Part shown: piece after piece, positions 1 through 7,556 of the stretch
Position numbering within the stretch: position 1 is the stretch's first letter
Layout of the letters: every line of letters starts with the position of its first letter
From: JBDSTZ01 sp039927975
GTDB taxonomy: Bacteria > Pseudomonadota > Gammaproteobacteria > Burkholderiales > Burkholderiaceae_D
DNA: 11,740 nt
Reading direction: 5' to 3'
Assembly: GCA_039927975.1 (NCBI GenBank)
Contig: JBDSTZ010000618.1
Span: 1 to 11,740 of the forward strand
Program-made: the position numbers and the translations under genes
Notes under the pieces: generated by a model
What the model was told of the DNA's origin: nothing
Seen by the model: the letters and a program-made list of their open reading frames with translations, nothing else
Databases searched by the model: none

Positions 1-1
1 C

Positions 2-370
2 CCGGTGCAGGTGACGCGCCTGCGCGAGATCGGCGCCTGGCTCGGCAAGTACGGCCAGAGCATTTACGCCACCCGCGGCGGTCCTTTCCTGCCGGGCGAC
101 TATGGCGTCTCCACCCATCGCGACAAGACCATTTACGTGCACGTGCTCAAGTGGCAGGGCGACAGCCTGCTGCTGCCGGCGATCGGCGCCAGGGTAGTCG
201 GCGCGCGCACGCTTGATGGCGCCGAGGCCCGCTTCACGCAATCAGAACGCGGCATCGACGTGTCGGTGGCGCCGGCCGCGCGCGGCGAGATCGACACCAT
301 CATCGCGCTGGAGCTGGATTCGCCGGCCAGTGCGATCAAGCCGCTGCCGTTGGTAAGCAAGCGCGACTAG
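2..370 (+). CDS. alpha-L-fucosidase, GH29 family (C-terminal part only)
   Basis: This is the last 122 residues of a gene that begins before the window; the frame is open from base 2 and ends at TAG 368-370. It reads as the end of a GH29 retaining alpha-L-fucosidase, which releases terminal alpha-linked L-fucose from oligosaccharides and glycoconjugates. The visible evidence is the family's conserved end of the catalytic barrel and start of the C-terminal beta-sandwich: LREIGAWLGKYGQSIY, then TRGGPF, then GVSTHRDKTIYVHVLKW, followed by a beta-rich tail. The catalytic nucleophile and acid/base lie upstream and cannot be checked. The GTG at base 5 is an internal valine codon, not a start. The gene converges on the GH78 rhamnosidase, with 58 bp and a hairpin between the stops. 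Export is likely by analogy with its neighbours, but the N-terminus is not visible. The family assignment is firm; the exact linkage cleaved is not. Confidence 0.88.
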   Translation, partial: PVQVTRLREIGAWLGKYGQSIYATRGGPFLPGDYGVSTHRDKTIYVHVLKWQGDSLLLPAIGARVVGARTLDGAEARFTQSERGIDVSVAPAARGEIDTIIALELDSPASAIKPLPLVSKRD

Positions 371-383
371 CAACTCGGAGGAA

Positions 384-416
384 GCGCGCGTCGTCGGCAA
401 TGCCGACCGCGCGCTC
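384..416. terminator. GC-rich hairpin between convergent stops, probable bidirectional terminator
   Basis: An imperfect inverted repeat fills the gap between the fucosidase stop (370) and the rhamnosidase stop (429). The inner stem CGGC/GCCG (395-398 and 402-405) has loop AAT. It extends outward through T394-A406 and G393-C407, one C-C mismatch, a T-G wobble and a GCGCG/CGCGC arm (386-390 with 410-414). No clean T-run follows on either strand; the plus strand continues CTCCTTGCTCCTCTT. It is therefore a plausible but non-canonical terminator, supported mainly by its position. Confidence 0.5.
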
Positions 417-428
417 CTTGCTCCTCTT

Positions 429-3400
429 CTACCGCGTGGTGAACACATACTTTCCGGACGCTACCTCGAACACCGCCTTGCCGCCATCCATCTTCACGAA
501 CCTGGCGTTGGCCGTATCGCCGGCCTTCCCATCGATCGTCACCGCCCCCGCGCTACTGGCCGGAATAACCACCGTGGCGCTCGCATTGGCCGGGATCGCG
601 AAAGCGTACTCTGTTGTCGCGCCCACTTTTTTCCAGCCGCTTTCAATCCGCCCGTACATGCTGTCGTAATGGCCCTTGGCGTAACGCAGGCCGCCGGTCG
701 GATCGACTTCCGGCTTGAGGATGAAATGCTTGAAGCCCGGGCTGTTCTCGTCGCGCGCGATGCCCAGCGAATGGTCGATCATCCATGCCCCCACCGCGCC
801 GAAGGAATAGTGGTTGAACGAATTCATCGTGTTGTTGCCGCCGAAGCCCTTCGTGTCGGTGTAGGAATCGAGCCGCTCCCACACCGTCGTCGCGCCTTGC
901 TCGACCGGATAGAGCCATGACGGATAGCGGGTTTGCTGCAACAGGCGATACGCCAGGTCCGTGCGGCCGCTGTCCGACAGCGCCTTGCTGATCCATGCCG
1001 TGCCGATGAAGCCCGTCATCAGGGAGTAGGGCGGAAACACGGCGCCCTTGTCGTTGCGAACCTCGCGCTGCACTGTGACGGCCAACTGGCGCGCCGCCGC
1101 CTCGCGGTCTTTTTCGCCGAGCAGATTGAACACCAGCGGCACCACGTATGAAGTCTGGGTATCGACCAGATCGCCGGCGCTGCGCGGCGTGGCGGGAAAC
1201 TGGTTGAACGACGAGCGGATCGTCTTGCCCGACTGCGGATCGATATAGTGCGCGCTGAAGAACTGCTTGCGCTGGTCGATCAGTTGCGCAAAGGCCGTGG
1301 CATCGTCGTCCTTGCCCAGCACGGCGGCAAACTTGCTCATGATTTGCAGGTCGTTGATGAACTGCGCTTCCCACAGCAGGGAATTGTCGTTCCTGTCCTG
1401 TTCCGGCCCCAGCCAATCGCCAAGGTTGTACCACGCGGTCGGGTTTTCCTGCACCAGCACGCCGCTCTGGCGATCGAAATCCTTCGCCATGATGAAGTCG
1501 ATGTAGCGCTTCATCGCATCGTAGTGTTCCGCCACCAGCGCCTTGTCGCCGTACTGCTGGTAGCTTTCCCACGCCACGGTCAGGCCGGCGCTGCCCCACA
1601 GCACGCCGCCGAAGCCGCCGCCGAGCGGCGCCACGTCGCTGAAACGGCCGTCCGCGCGCTGACTGTCGCGCATGGCAAGCATGTGCCGGCGCAGGAACTG
1701 CGGCAGGTCGGCCATGTAGGTCGCGGTGCGCGAGAACACTGAAATATCGCCGCTCCAGCCCAGCCGCTCGTTGCGCTGCGGGCAGTCGGTCGGAATCGAA
1801 ACAAAATTGCCCAGCGTCGACCAGCCGATGTTCTGCCACAGCTTGTTGACCTTGGCGTTCGAGGTCTCGTAATGTGATGCCAGCGCATGCACCGAACTGA
1901 TCACACGGCCGCTGACCGCCGCCGGCGGCAAGGCCTTGTCGATACCGGTGATCTCGATAAAGCGGAAGCCGTGCGAGGTGAAGCGCGGCGCCAGCACTTC
2001 CGCGCCGCCGCGCGTGACATACACTTCCTGGGCCATGGCCGCGCGTATGTTCTCGAGCATGATCATGCCTTCGTTGCCGGCATATTCGGCCATGTCGGGG
2101 TACTTCACCTCGGCGAAGCGCAGCGCGACTTTGCGTCCCGGCGCCATGCCCGCCAGTTTTACTTCCGGCACGCCGACCATGTTCTGGCCCATGTCGTAGA
2201 CGAACACGCCAGGCCGCACTTCCTGCACCGACTTCGCTTGCAACGTGCGGACATTGCGCACCGGCTGGTCGAACTGACCGCTCAGGCGCCATTGGCTGTA
2301 GTCGTCCACCACCGGCATCGCGCTGGCCGCGTTCGACGGATCCTTGCTGATGTGGCCAGCCAGGGCGACTTCTGTCGCCGGCTTCCATGCGGCCGCGTTG
2401 TAGGAGGCCGTGCTCCAGTCGCGCACCGCCTTTTCCTTGGCGGCGTCGTACACCTCGCCCTGGAACAGGCTGCCGTAGCGCAGCGGACCGTCGTTGAAGT
2501 ATTGCCAGGTGGCCGGGTCGCTGACGATCACATCCTGCTTGCCGTCGGCGTAGGTAATGACGAGCTTGGCCAGCAGCGACTGGCGGTCGCCAAAGAAATT
2601 CCAGAACTGGCCCTGGAAGGTGATGCCGCCGCTCCACCAGCCTTCGCCGAGCGTGGCGCCGAGCGCGTTCTTGCCCGGCTTGACCAAGCTCGTCACGTCG
2701 TAGGTTTGATACAGGTGGGTGCGGTTGTATTGCGTCAGGCCCGGGTTGAAGTAGTCATTACTGACCTTCTTGCCGTTCAGGGTCATCTCGTAAATGCCGC
2801 GCGCCGTTGCGTACAGGCGCGCTTGCTTGATGGTGCCGTGGCTGCTGTCGAAACTGGTGCGCAGCATCGGCATGGCATTGCGGCTCGGATCGCCGAGCAC
2901 CATGCGCCCGTCCTGGCCGCCGGCGATGCGGTATTCCTTGTCGACGACGGTGAGGCCGGCGGCGGCGCGGGCGAACACGCCGGCATAAGGTTTGCCGTCG
3001 AGTGCTTCGGAAAAAATCACGTTCGACGGACTGCGGAAGTGGCGCACCTCGACGTTGGAAAACGCCGCCGATTGTCCCGGCGCGGCCTGGAAGCCGATGT
3101 CGGCCAGCACCGGAAAGGCGATGGCGTCATGGCCGAGCGGATTGAGATTGAGGTCGGCCAGCAGATGGTCCTTGCCTTCGCCGTCGATCTCGATGCGCGT
3201 CGCGCCCAGGTTCGAGCTGACGCTGACGCGGTGCGGCGCGTACTGGTTGGTCTCGTTGACGAGCGCGAGCGGGATCGGGAAGGACTTGAACGGCGTCTCC
3301 TTGCTGTCTTTCGGCACGTAGCCGGCGCGGTAGATATTGAGCACCGCGTTCGACTTCGATCGCAGGGGCGCGGTGTCGATCTCCAGCCTGATCCACGAGT

Positions 3401-4019
3401 CGTCCTTGGCGTTCGCCAGATGGTGCAGGTTCTTGAACTTGTCCATCAGGCGCGGATCGTTGGCGCCGTAGACAAAGGCGGCGCGCGTGCTGGCCGAGGC
3501 CTGGTCCAGCCGCATCGTGTAACTGAGCTTGAAGACGGGAAGGTAGGGCGCGTACAGCGGCAGGTCCTGGTCGCCGCCGCCGATCCACTTGGCGCCGCTC
3601 CAGCCGGCCAGCGCGCCGTCCGAGGTCGACAGGCCGGTCTCGAACCAGGACGCGGCATGCTGGGGACGGTCGTTCTCGTCCCACACCTCGACCGACCAGT
3701 TGTAGCGCCGCGCGGGCGCCAGCGGCAGGCCGGCGTATTCGATATTCAAGGATTCCGCTTTGCTGACTTTGCCGGTCTTCCACACCACCTCGCCAGCTTG
3801 ATCCTTCACCACCAGTGCGTACGCGCTCTGGCGCTTGCCCTTCGCTTGCGCCGGCGCCAGCATTTGCCAGCTGAAGCGCGGACGTTCAATGTCGATGCCC
3901 ATGGGCGTGTGCGCGTACTCGACCTTCAAGTCGACGAGCCCGGCGCTGGCCGCCAGGCCAGGTACCGACCACGACAGCGGAAGTGCGAACACGAGCGAAA
4001 CAAGAATCAGCTTTTTCAT
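429..4019 (-). CDS. secreted alpha-L-rhamnosidase, GH78 family
   Basis: This 1196-residue inverting glycosidase should release terminal alpha-L-rhamnose from plant or bacterial glycans outside the cytoplasm. A type I signal peptide is clear (MKK, a hydrophobic run, cleavage near residue 24 around GLAA). An N-terminal Ig-like domain follows (about 27-125), then an extra beta-rich segment (about 140-345), which explains the length. Next come the GH78 N-terminal beta-sandwich (about 385-560, with GYxxLNGxxV-like and GEGWWSG motifs), a second beta domain (about 600-715, FVYDMGQN), the (alpha/alpha)6 catalytic barrel (about 715-1080) and a C-terminal beta domain. The hallmark DCPQRNERLGWSGD places the probable general acid at Glu751, with Asp745 and Asp758 nearby. 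TTVWERLD places the probable general base at Glu1048. All match the acidic residues conserved in the family. No strong ribosome binding site precedes the ATG. It is divergent from the lyase gene and convergent with the fucosidase. Family very secure; natural substrate unknown. Confidence 0.95.
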   Translation of the reverse strand: MKKLILVSLVFALPLSWSVPGLAASAGLVDLKVEYAHTPMGIDIERPRFSWQMLAPAQAKGKRQSAYALVVKDQAGEVVWKTGKVSKAESLNIEYAGLPLAPARRYNWSVEVWDENDRPQHAASWFETGLSTSDGALAGWSGAKWIGGGDQDLPLYAPYLPVFKLSYTMRLDQASASTRAAFVYGANDPRLMDKFKNLHHLANAKDDSWIRLEIDTAPLRSKSNAVLNIYRAGYVPKDSKETPFKSFPIPLALVNETNQYAPHRVSVSSNLGATRIEIDGEGKDHLLADLNLNPLGHDAIAFPVLADIGFQAAPGQSAAFSNVEVRHFRSPSNVIFSEALDGKPYAGVFARAAAGLTVVDKEYRIAGGQDGRMVLGDPSRNAMPMLRTSFDSSHGTIKQARLYATARGIYEMTLNGKKVSNDYFNPGLTQYNRTHLYQTYDVTSLVKPGKNALGATLGEGWWSGGITFQGQFWNFFGDRQSLLAKLVITYADGKQDVIVSDPATWQYFNDGPLRYGSLFQGEVYDAAKEKAVRDWSTASYNAAAWKPATEVALAGHISKDPSNAASAMPVVDDYSQWRLSGQFDQPVRNVRTLQAKSVQEVRPGVFVYDMGQNMVGVPEVKLAGMAPGRKVALRFAEVKYPDMAEYAGNEGMIMLENIRAAMAQEVYVTRGGAEVLAPRFTSHGFRFIEITGIDKALPPAAVSGRVISSVHALASHYETSNAKVNKLWQNIGWSTLGNFVSIPTDCPQRNERLGWSGDISVFSRTATYMADLPQFLRRHMLAMRDSQRADGRFSDVAPLGGGFGGVLWGSAGLTVAWESYQQYGDKALVAEHYDAMKRYIDFIMAKDFDRQSGVLVQENPTAWYNLGDWLGPEQDRNDNSLLWEAQFINDLQIMSKFAAVLGKDDDATAFAQLIDQRKQFFSAHYIDPQSGKTIRSSFNQFPATPRSAGDLVDTQTSYVVPLVFNLLGEKDREAAARQLAVTVQREVRNDKGAVFPPYSLMTGFIGTAWISKALSDSGRTDLAYRLLQQTRYPSWLYPVEQGATTVWERLDSYTDTKGFGGNNTMNSFNHYSFGAVGAWMIDHSLGIARDENSPGFKHFILKPEVDPTGGLRYAKGHYDSMYGRIESGWKKVGATTEYAFAIPANASATVVIPASSAGAVTIDGKAGDTANARFVKMDGGKAVFEVASGKYVFTTR

Positions 4020-4427
4020 AGATGATGGAGAAGGGTGCGCGGCCCGCAGCCGAGGCGCCGATCTCCAGCAAAGCAGGGAAGCGGCCTCGTCTGCAAGGAC
4101 GTTTGTATGGACGTTGACGAACGGTCGAGCCTAACCGTCCCTTGCAGTTCCGGCAAGCACTTATCGATCAACATGGTGACGATAACATGGTGGAGGGACA
4201 ACGGCAGGCAGCCTCGCGCCTTGCTGGAAAATTATTGAACTGTGTCTTTTTTGTGAAATATTTCTCAAAATATTCAAAAATTTCCGTGTGGAACTTTTGA
4301 TCGGCGGTACGATAACCCGGCGGTAAGCGATGGCCTTTCGGGAACTGGGGCCGCCGCGCCGGCATCTCATCCAATGCCACGCCAGTCGGCCGCGCGCCCA
4401 GTTCATGACCCCACACCGAGTACCACT
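4020..4427. promoter_or_regulatory. divergent intergenic region between GH78 and lyase genes
   Basis: This 408-bp gap must carry the promoters of both divergent genes. I see no credible coding sequence in it. Its middle (about 4227-4300) is strikingly AT-rich against GC-rich surroundings, as expected of a promoter core. A weak plus-strand promoter candidate is TTGAAC (4235-4240) with TATTTC (4259-4264) at an 18-bp spacing. On the left side, TTATCG (4161-4166) and CGATAA (4180-4185) form an inverted repeat with a 13-bp spacer. ACGATAAC recurs at 4179-4186 and 4309-4316. AACATGGTG is directly repeated with a 14-bp period (4170-4178 and 4184-4192). These could be sites for a shared regulator, but none matches an operator that I can name. 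Confidence 0.45.
4257..4274. repeat. AT-rich inverted repeat in the divergent promoter region
   Basis: AATATTT (4257-4263) and AAATATT (4268-4274) are perfect 7-bp arms around a 4-bp CTCA spacer. The repeat overlaps the putative -10 area of the lyase promoter. It may be a regulator site, or it may simply reflect the AT-rich promoter core. Confidence 0.4.
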
Positions 4428-6674
4428 GTGAAGATTCGCACCTCCTGTCTTTCCCTGTTCGCCGGGCTGATCAGCGCGCTCCTGTCGCCGGGCGCGCGTG
4501 CCGACTGGGCGCAATCGGCCGATCCCCTGGTCGTCCAGGCCGCACCCGCGCAGGGGAAAATCCAGGTGCAAAATCCGCCAAGTTTCAGCTGGGCGCGCCA
4601 TTCTTCGGGCGCGGCGTCGTACGAGGTGGCGATCTCGGCCGAAGGGGCGACGGCGCCATCGATGACGGTGCAGGTCGATCGCAACTGGTATCTGCCGTCC
4701 AAGGCGCTGGCGGCCGGCAACTACACATGGCGCGTGCGGCCGGCGGGTTCGGCGGACTGGTCGGCAGCGCGCGCGTTTTCGATCTCCGCCAGATCAAGCG
4801 TCTTCGAAGTACCCGACAACGCCACCTTGCGCACACGGATTCTCGCCAAGGCGCGCCCGCGTTCGCTGCCGGCCTCGTTTGTGCCGATGAGCAAATGGAA
4901 CGCCGCCCGCATGCTCGACCTCGAAGCCTACGCCAGCCGCATGAGCAACGAGGTCAAGCTGCAGATCGGCGCGCTGCCGAACCTGAACGACGCGCTGTGG
5001 CCGCTGGTGATCGCCGCGCCCTTGACCGCCGCGATGAACGACCAGCAGAACGTCATCCGCAACCGCATCAACGGGGCCAGCCGCCAGCTAGAGGCGTCGA
5101 CCATCCTGTGGCGCCTGAAGGCCGATCCCATCTATCTTGCCGAAGCGCTGAAGCGGGGCGACCAGCTCACGTCCCTGAGTCCGAGCGGCCCGACCAGCTT
5201 CGCCAACCAGGACCAGGCCACGCGCCAGATCGCGCTCTCGCTGGTGCGCGCCGCCGACGTCCTTGCTGGCGACCTCGATGCGAGCCGCAAGGCGCGCTGG
5301 CTGGCCGCCGTTAAGGCCCGGACGGAAACGATTTATACCGATTTGGCCGGCGACGACGGACGCCTCGACCAGTATCCCTTCGATTCGCACGGCAATACCA
5401 ACCTGGTCTACCTGGTGCTGATTTCCAGCCTGTCGTTGGGCGACATACCGGAAGCGCAGACCTGGTTCGATTTCTCGTTCCGCGCATACGCCAACAACCC
5501 CTCGCCCTGGAGCGGCCCGGAAGGCGGATACGCCAATGGCACAGCCTACGCCGAATACGCCGCCGGCTACCTGGTCGACCTGTGGGACCCGCTGCTGCAA
5601 AGCACCGGCGTCAATTTCTACGCCAAACCCTGGTCGCTCGGCTTTCTGGATTTCGCCGCCCACTTCATGCCGCCCGGCGCCACCCGCCACCTGTTTGGCG
5701 ATGGCTCCGACACCAAGCCCGACGCGCGCGTGTTTCACGCCTTCGCCGCGCGCATGGCGACGCCGCGCGCAGCCTGGTACGTCAACAAGCTGGGCGGCAT
5801 CCAGGACGCGCTCGCCCTGTTGCGCGCGCCGTATCCCTTGCCGGTGCTGGACGCGGGACGCTTGCTGCCGCCGTCGAACTCGGCGTATTTCCCGAGCATC
5901 GGCTGGGCTGCCATGCACAGCGATATCAGCTCGCCGGGCCGCACCTCGGTGTATTTCAAATCGAGCCCGTACGGGTCGTTCAGTCATAGCCACGGCGACC
6001 AGAACGCCTTGCTGCTGACGGTCGCCGGCCAACCGCTGCTGATCAAGGCCGGCTGGTACGACTGGTTCGGTTCGCCCTACTGGACTGATTGGTACCACCA
6101 GACCAAATCGCAAAACGCGGTCACCGTCGACGGCGGACAAGGGCAACTGGTCGACGGCTACCGCGAGCAGCTTCAGCGCAATGGCAAGGTGACCAGTTTC
6201 GCGGCGCAGCCGACCTATGACTTCATCGAAGGCGACGCCCAGCCGGCTTACGGCGGCAAGCTGTCGATGGCCAAGCGGCAGCTCTGGTATCTGCGCACCG
6301 TCAACGCGGTGCTGGTGCGCGACAAACTCGCCGCCAGCGGGCGCCATGTGTTCGAGTTCAATCTGCACGCGCCGGCCGACATCGTGCGCGACGACGCCAG
6401 CAGCGTGCGGATCGCGGTCAACGGACAATCGGTGTGCGTGCGCTCGCTCGGCGCCGGCACGTGGGAGAAGCGGGTCGGCGCGCCGCCCAAGCCGGGCACG
6501 TATGAAGACCACGGCGCCTTCACCCAGGCGAACGATGGATCGGCGCCGGCCGAGTTTCTGATCCTGCTCGACGTCGGCTGCAAGCGGCCGGCGGTGTCAG
6601 TCACTACCAGCGGCAGCGGCGCGTCGCTCACGCGCACCGTGACGATCGGCAGCCAGGCCATCACGCTGAACTGA
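4428..6674 (+). CDS. secreted heparinase II/III-like polysaccharide lyase (DUF4962-type N-terminus)
   Basis: This protein of about 748 residues resembles the heparinase II/III superfamily (PL12, PL15, PL17, PL21 relatives), which cuts uronic-acid-containing polysaccharides by beta-elimination. I chose GTG 4428 because it begins directly at a signal peptide (VKIRTS, hydrophobic run, GARA cleavage before DW). An in-frame ATG at 4374 would add 18 residues with no secretory character. Neither start has a strong ribosome binding site. After the signal comes an Ig/FnIII-like segment (about 20-115), an alpha/alpha toroid (about 120-480) and the C-terminal beta-sheet domain with the family motif FSHSHGDQNALLLTVAG and then HQTKSQNAVTVDGGQGQ. 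Candidate catalytic residues are Asn323 in DSHGN (with His321), Tyr377 in GTAYAEYAAGY, and His522 in SHSHGD. The Asn-Tyr spacing of 54 resembles that in heparinase III. The substrate cannot be read from the sequence; heparin is unlikely given the rhamnosidase and fucosidase neighbours. Confidence 0.85.
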   Translation: MKIRTSCLSLFAGLISALLSPGARADWAQSADPLVVQAAPAQGKIQVQNPPSFSWARHSSGAASYEVAISAEGATAPSMTVQVDRNWYLPSKALAAGNYTWRVRPAGSADWSAARAFSISARSSVFEVPDNATLRTRILAKARPRSLPASFVPMSKWNAARMLDLEAYASRMSNEVKLQIGALPNLNDALWPLVIAAPLTAAMNDQQNVIRNRINGASRQLEASTILWRLKADPIYLAEALKRGDQLTSLSPSGPTSFANQDQATRQIALSLVRAADVLAGDLDASRKARWLAAVKARTETIYTDLAGDDGRLDQYPFDSHGNTNLVYLVLISSLSLGDIPEAQTWFDFSFRAYANNPSPWSGPEGGYANGTAYAEYAAGYLVDLWDPLLQSTGVNFYAKPWSLGFLDFAAHFMPPGATRHLFGDGSDTKPDARVFHAFAARMATPRAAWYVNKLGGIQDALALLRAPYPLPVLDAGRLLPPSNSAYFPSIGWAAMHSDISSPGRTSVYFKSSPYGSFSHSHGDQNALLLTVAGQPLLIKAGWYDWFGSPYWTDWYHQTKSQNAVTVDGGQGQLVDGYREQLQRNGKVTSFAAQPTYDFIEGDAQPAYGGKLSMAKRQLWYLRTVNAVLVRDKLAASGRHVFEFNLHAPADIVRDDASSVRIAVNGQSVCVRSLGAGTWEKRVGAPPKPGTYEDHGAFTQANDGSAPAEFLILLDVGCKRPAVSVTTSGSGASLTRTVTIGSQAITLN

Positions 6675-6712
6675 AAATCTCTTTCGCAAATATCGACACC
6701 ATCGAACCACCC

Positions 6713-7135
6713 ATGACGCAGACTATGAATACATCGGTCCTCCTTCGCACCACGCGGCTGGCTTGCCTCGCCCTGGCGGCACTGTTGAGTGCTTGCGGCG
6801 GTGGGGGCGGGGCCGATCCGGCAAGCCCCACGGCGCCCGTTGTGGCGACTTCGCCTGCCGGCGCGTCGGCTGCGGCACCCGTCGCCGTGCCGTCGCTTGC
6901 GGACACCGCCGCCACCACGTCGCCGGTGCTGTCCGCGGCGCTGCCGGTGGCCGACAACGCGGGTTGGGCCGAAGTGGCCGAGGCGCAGGGCTACCTGGTC
7001 GCTTCAACCGAGATCGTCGTGGCGGGAGGCGAGCACCAATATCCCGACCTGCGCATGCTGCCGACGCAGGTGATTCCGTTTGAACCGGTTGTTGTTGGCG
7101 ATGTCTCGGCGTTCGCCGTCGCTGACGCGCGTTAG
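6713..7135 (+). CDS. small putative lipoprotein of unknown function
   Basis: I do not recognise this 140-residue protein. It has a lipoprotein signal: a basic start, the hydrophobic run LACLALAALLSAC and a lipobox LSAC, so Cys28 should be lipidated. CGGGGGAD follows. This is typical of envelope lipoproteins, and there is no Asp at +2 to suggest inner-membrane retention. Residues about 33-75 are an Ala/Pro/Ser/Thr-rich linker. Only the last 60 or so residues look folded (GWAEVAEAQGYLVAS, EHQYPDLRMLP, then VIPFEPVVV). An internal ATG at 6725 (Met5) is an equally good start; neither has an obvious ribosome binding site. It starts 38 bp after the lyase stop on the same strand, so co-transcription is likely and a role in binding or holding the glycan is possible, but this is only inference. 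It could also be the stump of a longer protein that has lost its C-terminus. Confidence 0.7.
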   Translation: MTQTMNTSVLLRTTRLACLALAALLSACGGGGGADPASPTAPVVATSPAGASAAAPVAVPSLADTAATTSPVLSAALPVADNAGWAEVAEAQGYLVASTEIVVAGGEHQYPDLRMLPTQVIPFEPVVVGDVSAFAVADAR

Positions 7136-7157
7136 GTCCCAAGGCGCAATTATTGAT

Positions 7158-7181
7158 AACGATATAAATCGTTTGCAAACG
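7158..7181. promoter_or_regulatory. two overlapping palindromes, possible operator
   Basis: AACGAT (7158-7163) and ATCGTT (7168-7173) form a perfect inverted repeat with spacer ATAA. Overlapping it, CGTTTGCAAACG (7170-7181) is a perfect 12-bp palindrome. The pair lies 23 bp after the lipoprotein stop and about 148 bp before the start of the next small gene. The TTGCAA-centred dyad is of the size and style bound by LacI/GalR-type dimers. A hairpin role at the end of the lyase transcript is the alternative; there is no T-run to support an intrinsic terminator. Confidence 0.4.
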
Positions 7182-7328
7182 TAGTTGCACGCGTCCTGTG
7201 CCCGCCTCTGCGGATGACGGGAATCCAGTCGGATTGTTCAGTGCCAATCGAGGAACTTCAAGTCTGCCTCGGAGTCCAAGCTTGTGAGATTTGGTGCGCG
7301 ACCCGAATCCTTACTCGAAGAGGACGGC

Positions 7329-7556
7329 ATGAACACTACTTCAAACAGTGAATCCGACATTAAAGAGATCTCCCCCTCAACGTCCACATTGCGCGATTGC
7401 GAGCTGAAATCGCGATCGTTTCCGCGCTTCTCGGCGGTGTACGCCTCGGCCGTTGGAGGCGCCGCGATGGGAAGCGTGTTCGGCATTTTGGGTTTGTTTG
7501 CCGGTGCTGCGGTTGGCGGGGTACTGGGTGCGATCCTGAGTGAAAAGCGTGCTTGA
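7329..7556 (+). CDS. small glycine-zipper membrane protein, function unknown
   Basis: This 75-residue protein is translated from ATG 7329, which has the best ribosome binding site in the window (GAAGAGGA at 7317-7324). An upstream in-frame ATG at 7284 would add 15 residues without such a site. Residues 1-40 are polar and Ser/Thr-rich, with a single Cys. Residues about 42-70 form a hydrophobic glycine-rich segment (AVGGAAMGSVFGILGLFAG, then AAVGGVLGAIL) with GxxxG-type spacing, ending in SEKRA. The layout suggests a helical hairpin or a single oligomerising helix in a membrane. Glycine-zipper proteins include surface-antigen-like and pore-forming peptides as well as some bacteriocins. No double-glycine leader or immunity gene is visible, so I do not call it a bacteriocin. 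It stands alone between the glycan locus and the diguanylate cyclase. Confidence 0.6.
   Translation: MNTTSNSESDIKEISPSTSTLRDCELKSRSFPRFSAVYASAVGGAAMGSVFGILGLFAGAAVGGVLGAILSEKRA

Noticed and set aside
643..2637. 664-residue open frame on the minus strand in another frame of the rhamnosidase
   Set aside because: Arg/Gly/Ala-rich shadow frame on the same strand as GH78; no family motifs, whereas the GH78 frame is complete.
1887..4025. 712-residue open frame on the plus strand, opposite the rhamnosidase
   Set aside because: It is Arg/His/Val/Gly-rich with no recognisable domain, and lies wholly antisense to a GH78 gene with intact catalytic motifs. Long antisense frames are expected in GC-rich coding DNA.
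4170..4192. Start of a CRISPR-like or iteron array (AACATGGTG twice)
   Set aside because: Only two 9-bp copies with a 14-bp period; far too few and too short for an array.
4161..4601. 146-residue minus-strand frame covering the divergent region
   Set aside because: Its N-terminal half lies antisense to the lyase signal and Ig-like region, its composition is unnatural and the remainder covers the AT-rich promoter island.
5088..6512. 474-residue open frame antisense to the lyase
   Set aside because: Composition is that of a GC-skewed shadow (Arg, Val, Gly, Ala), with no motif or signal peptide, while the lyase frame shows family motifs throughout.
7329..7556. Bacteriocin precursor interpretation of the glycine-zipper peptide
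   Set aside because: No double-glycine leader before the glycine-rich segment, no immunity protein and no ABC exporter nearby.
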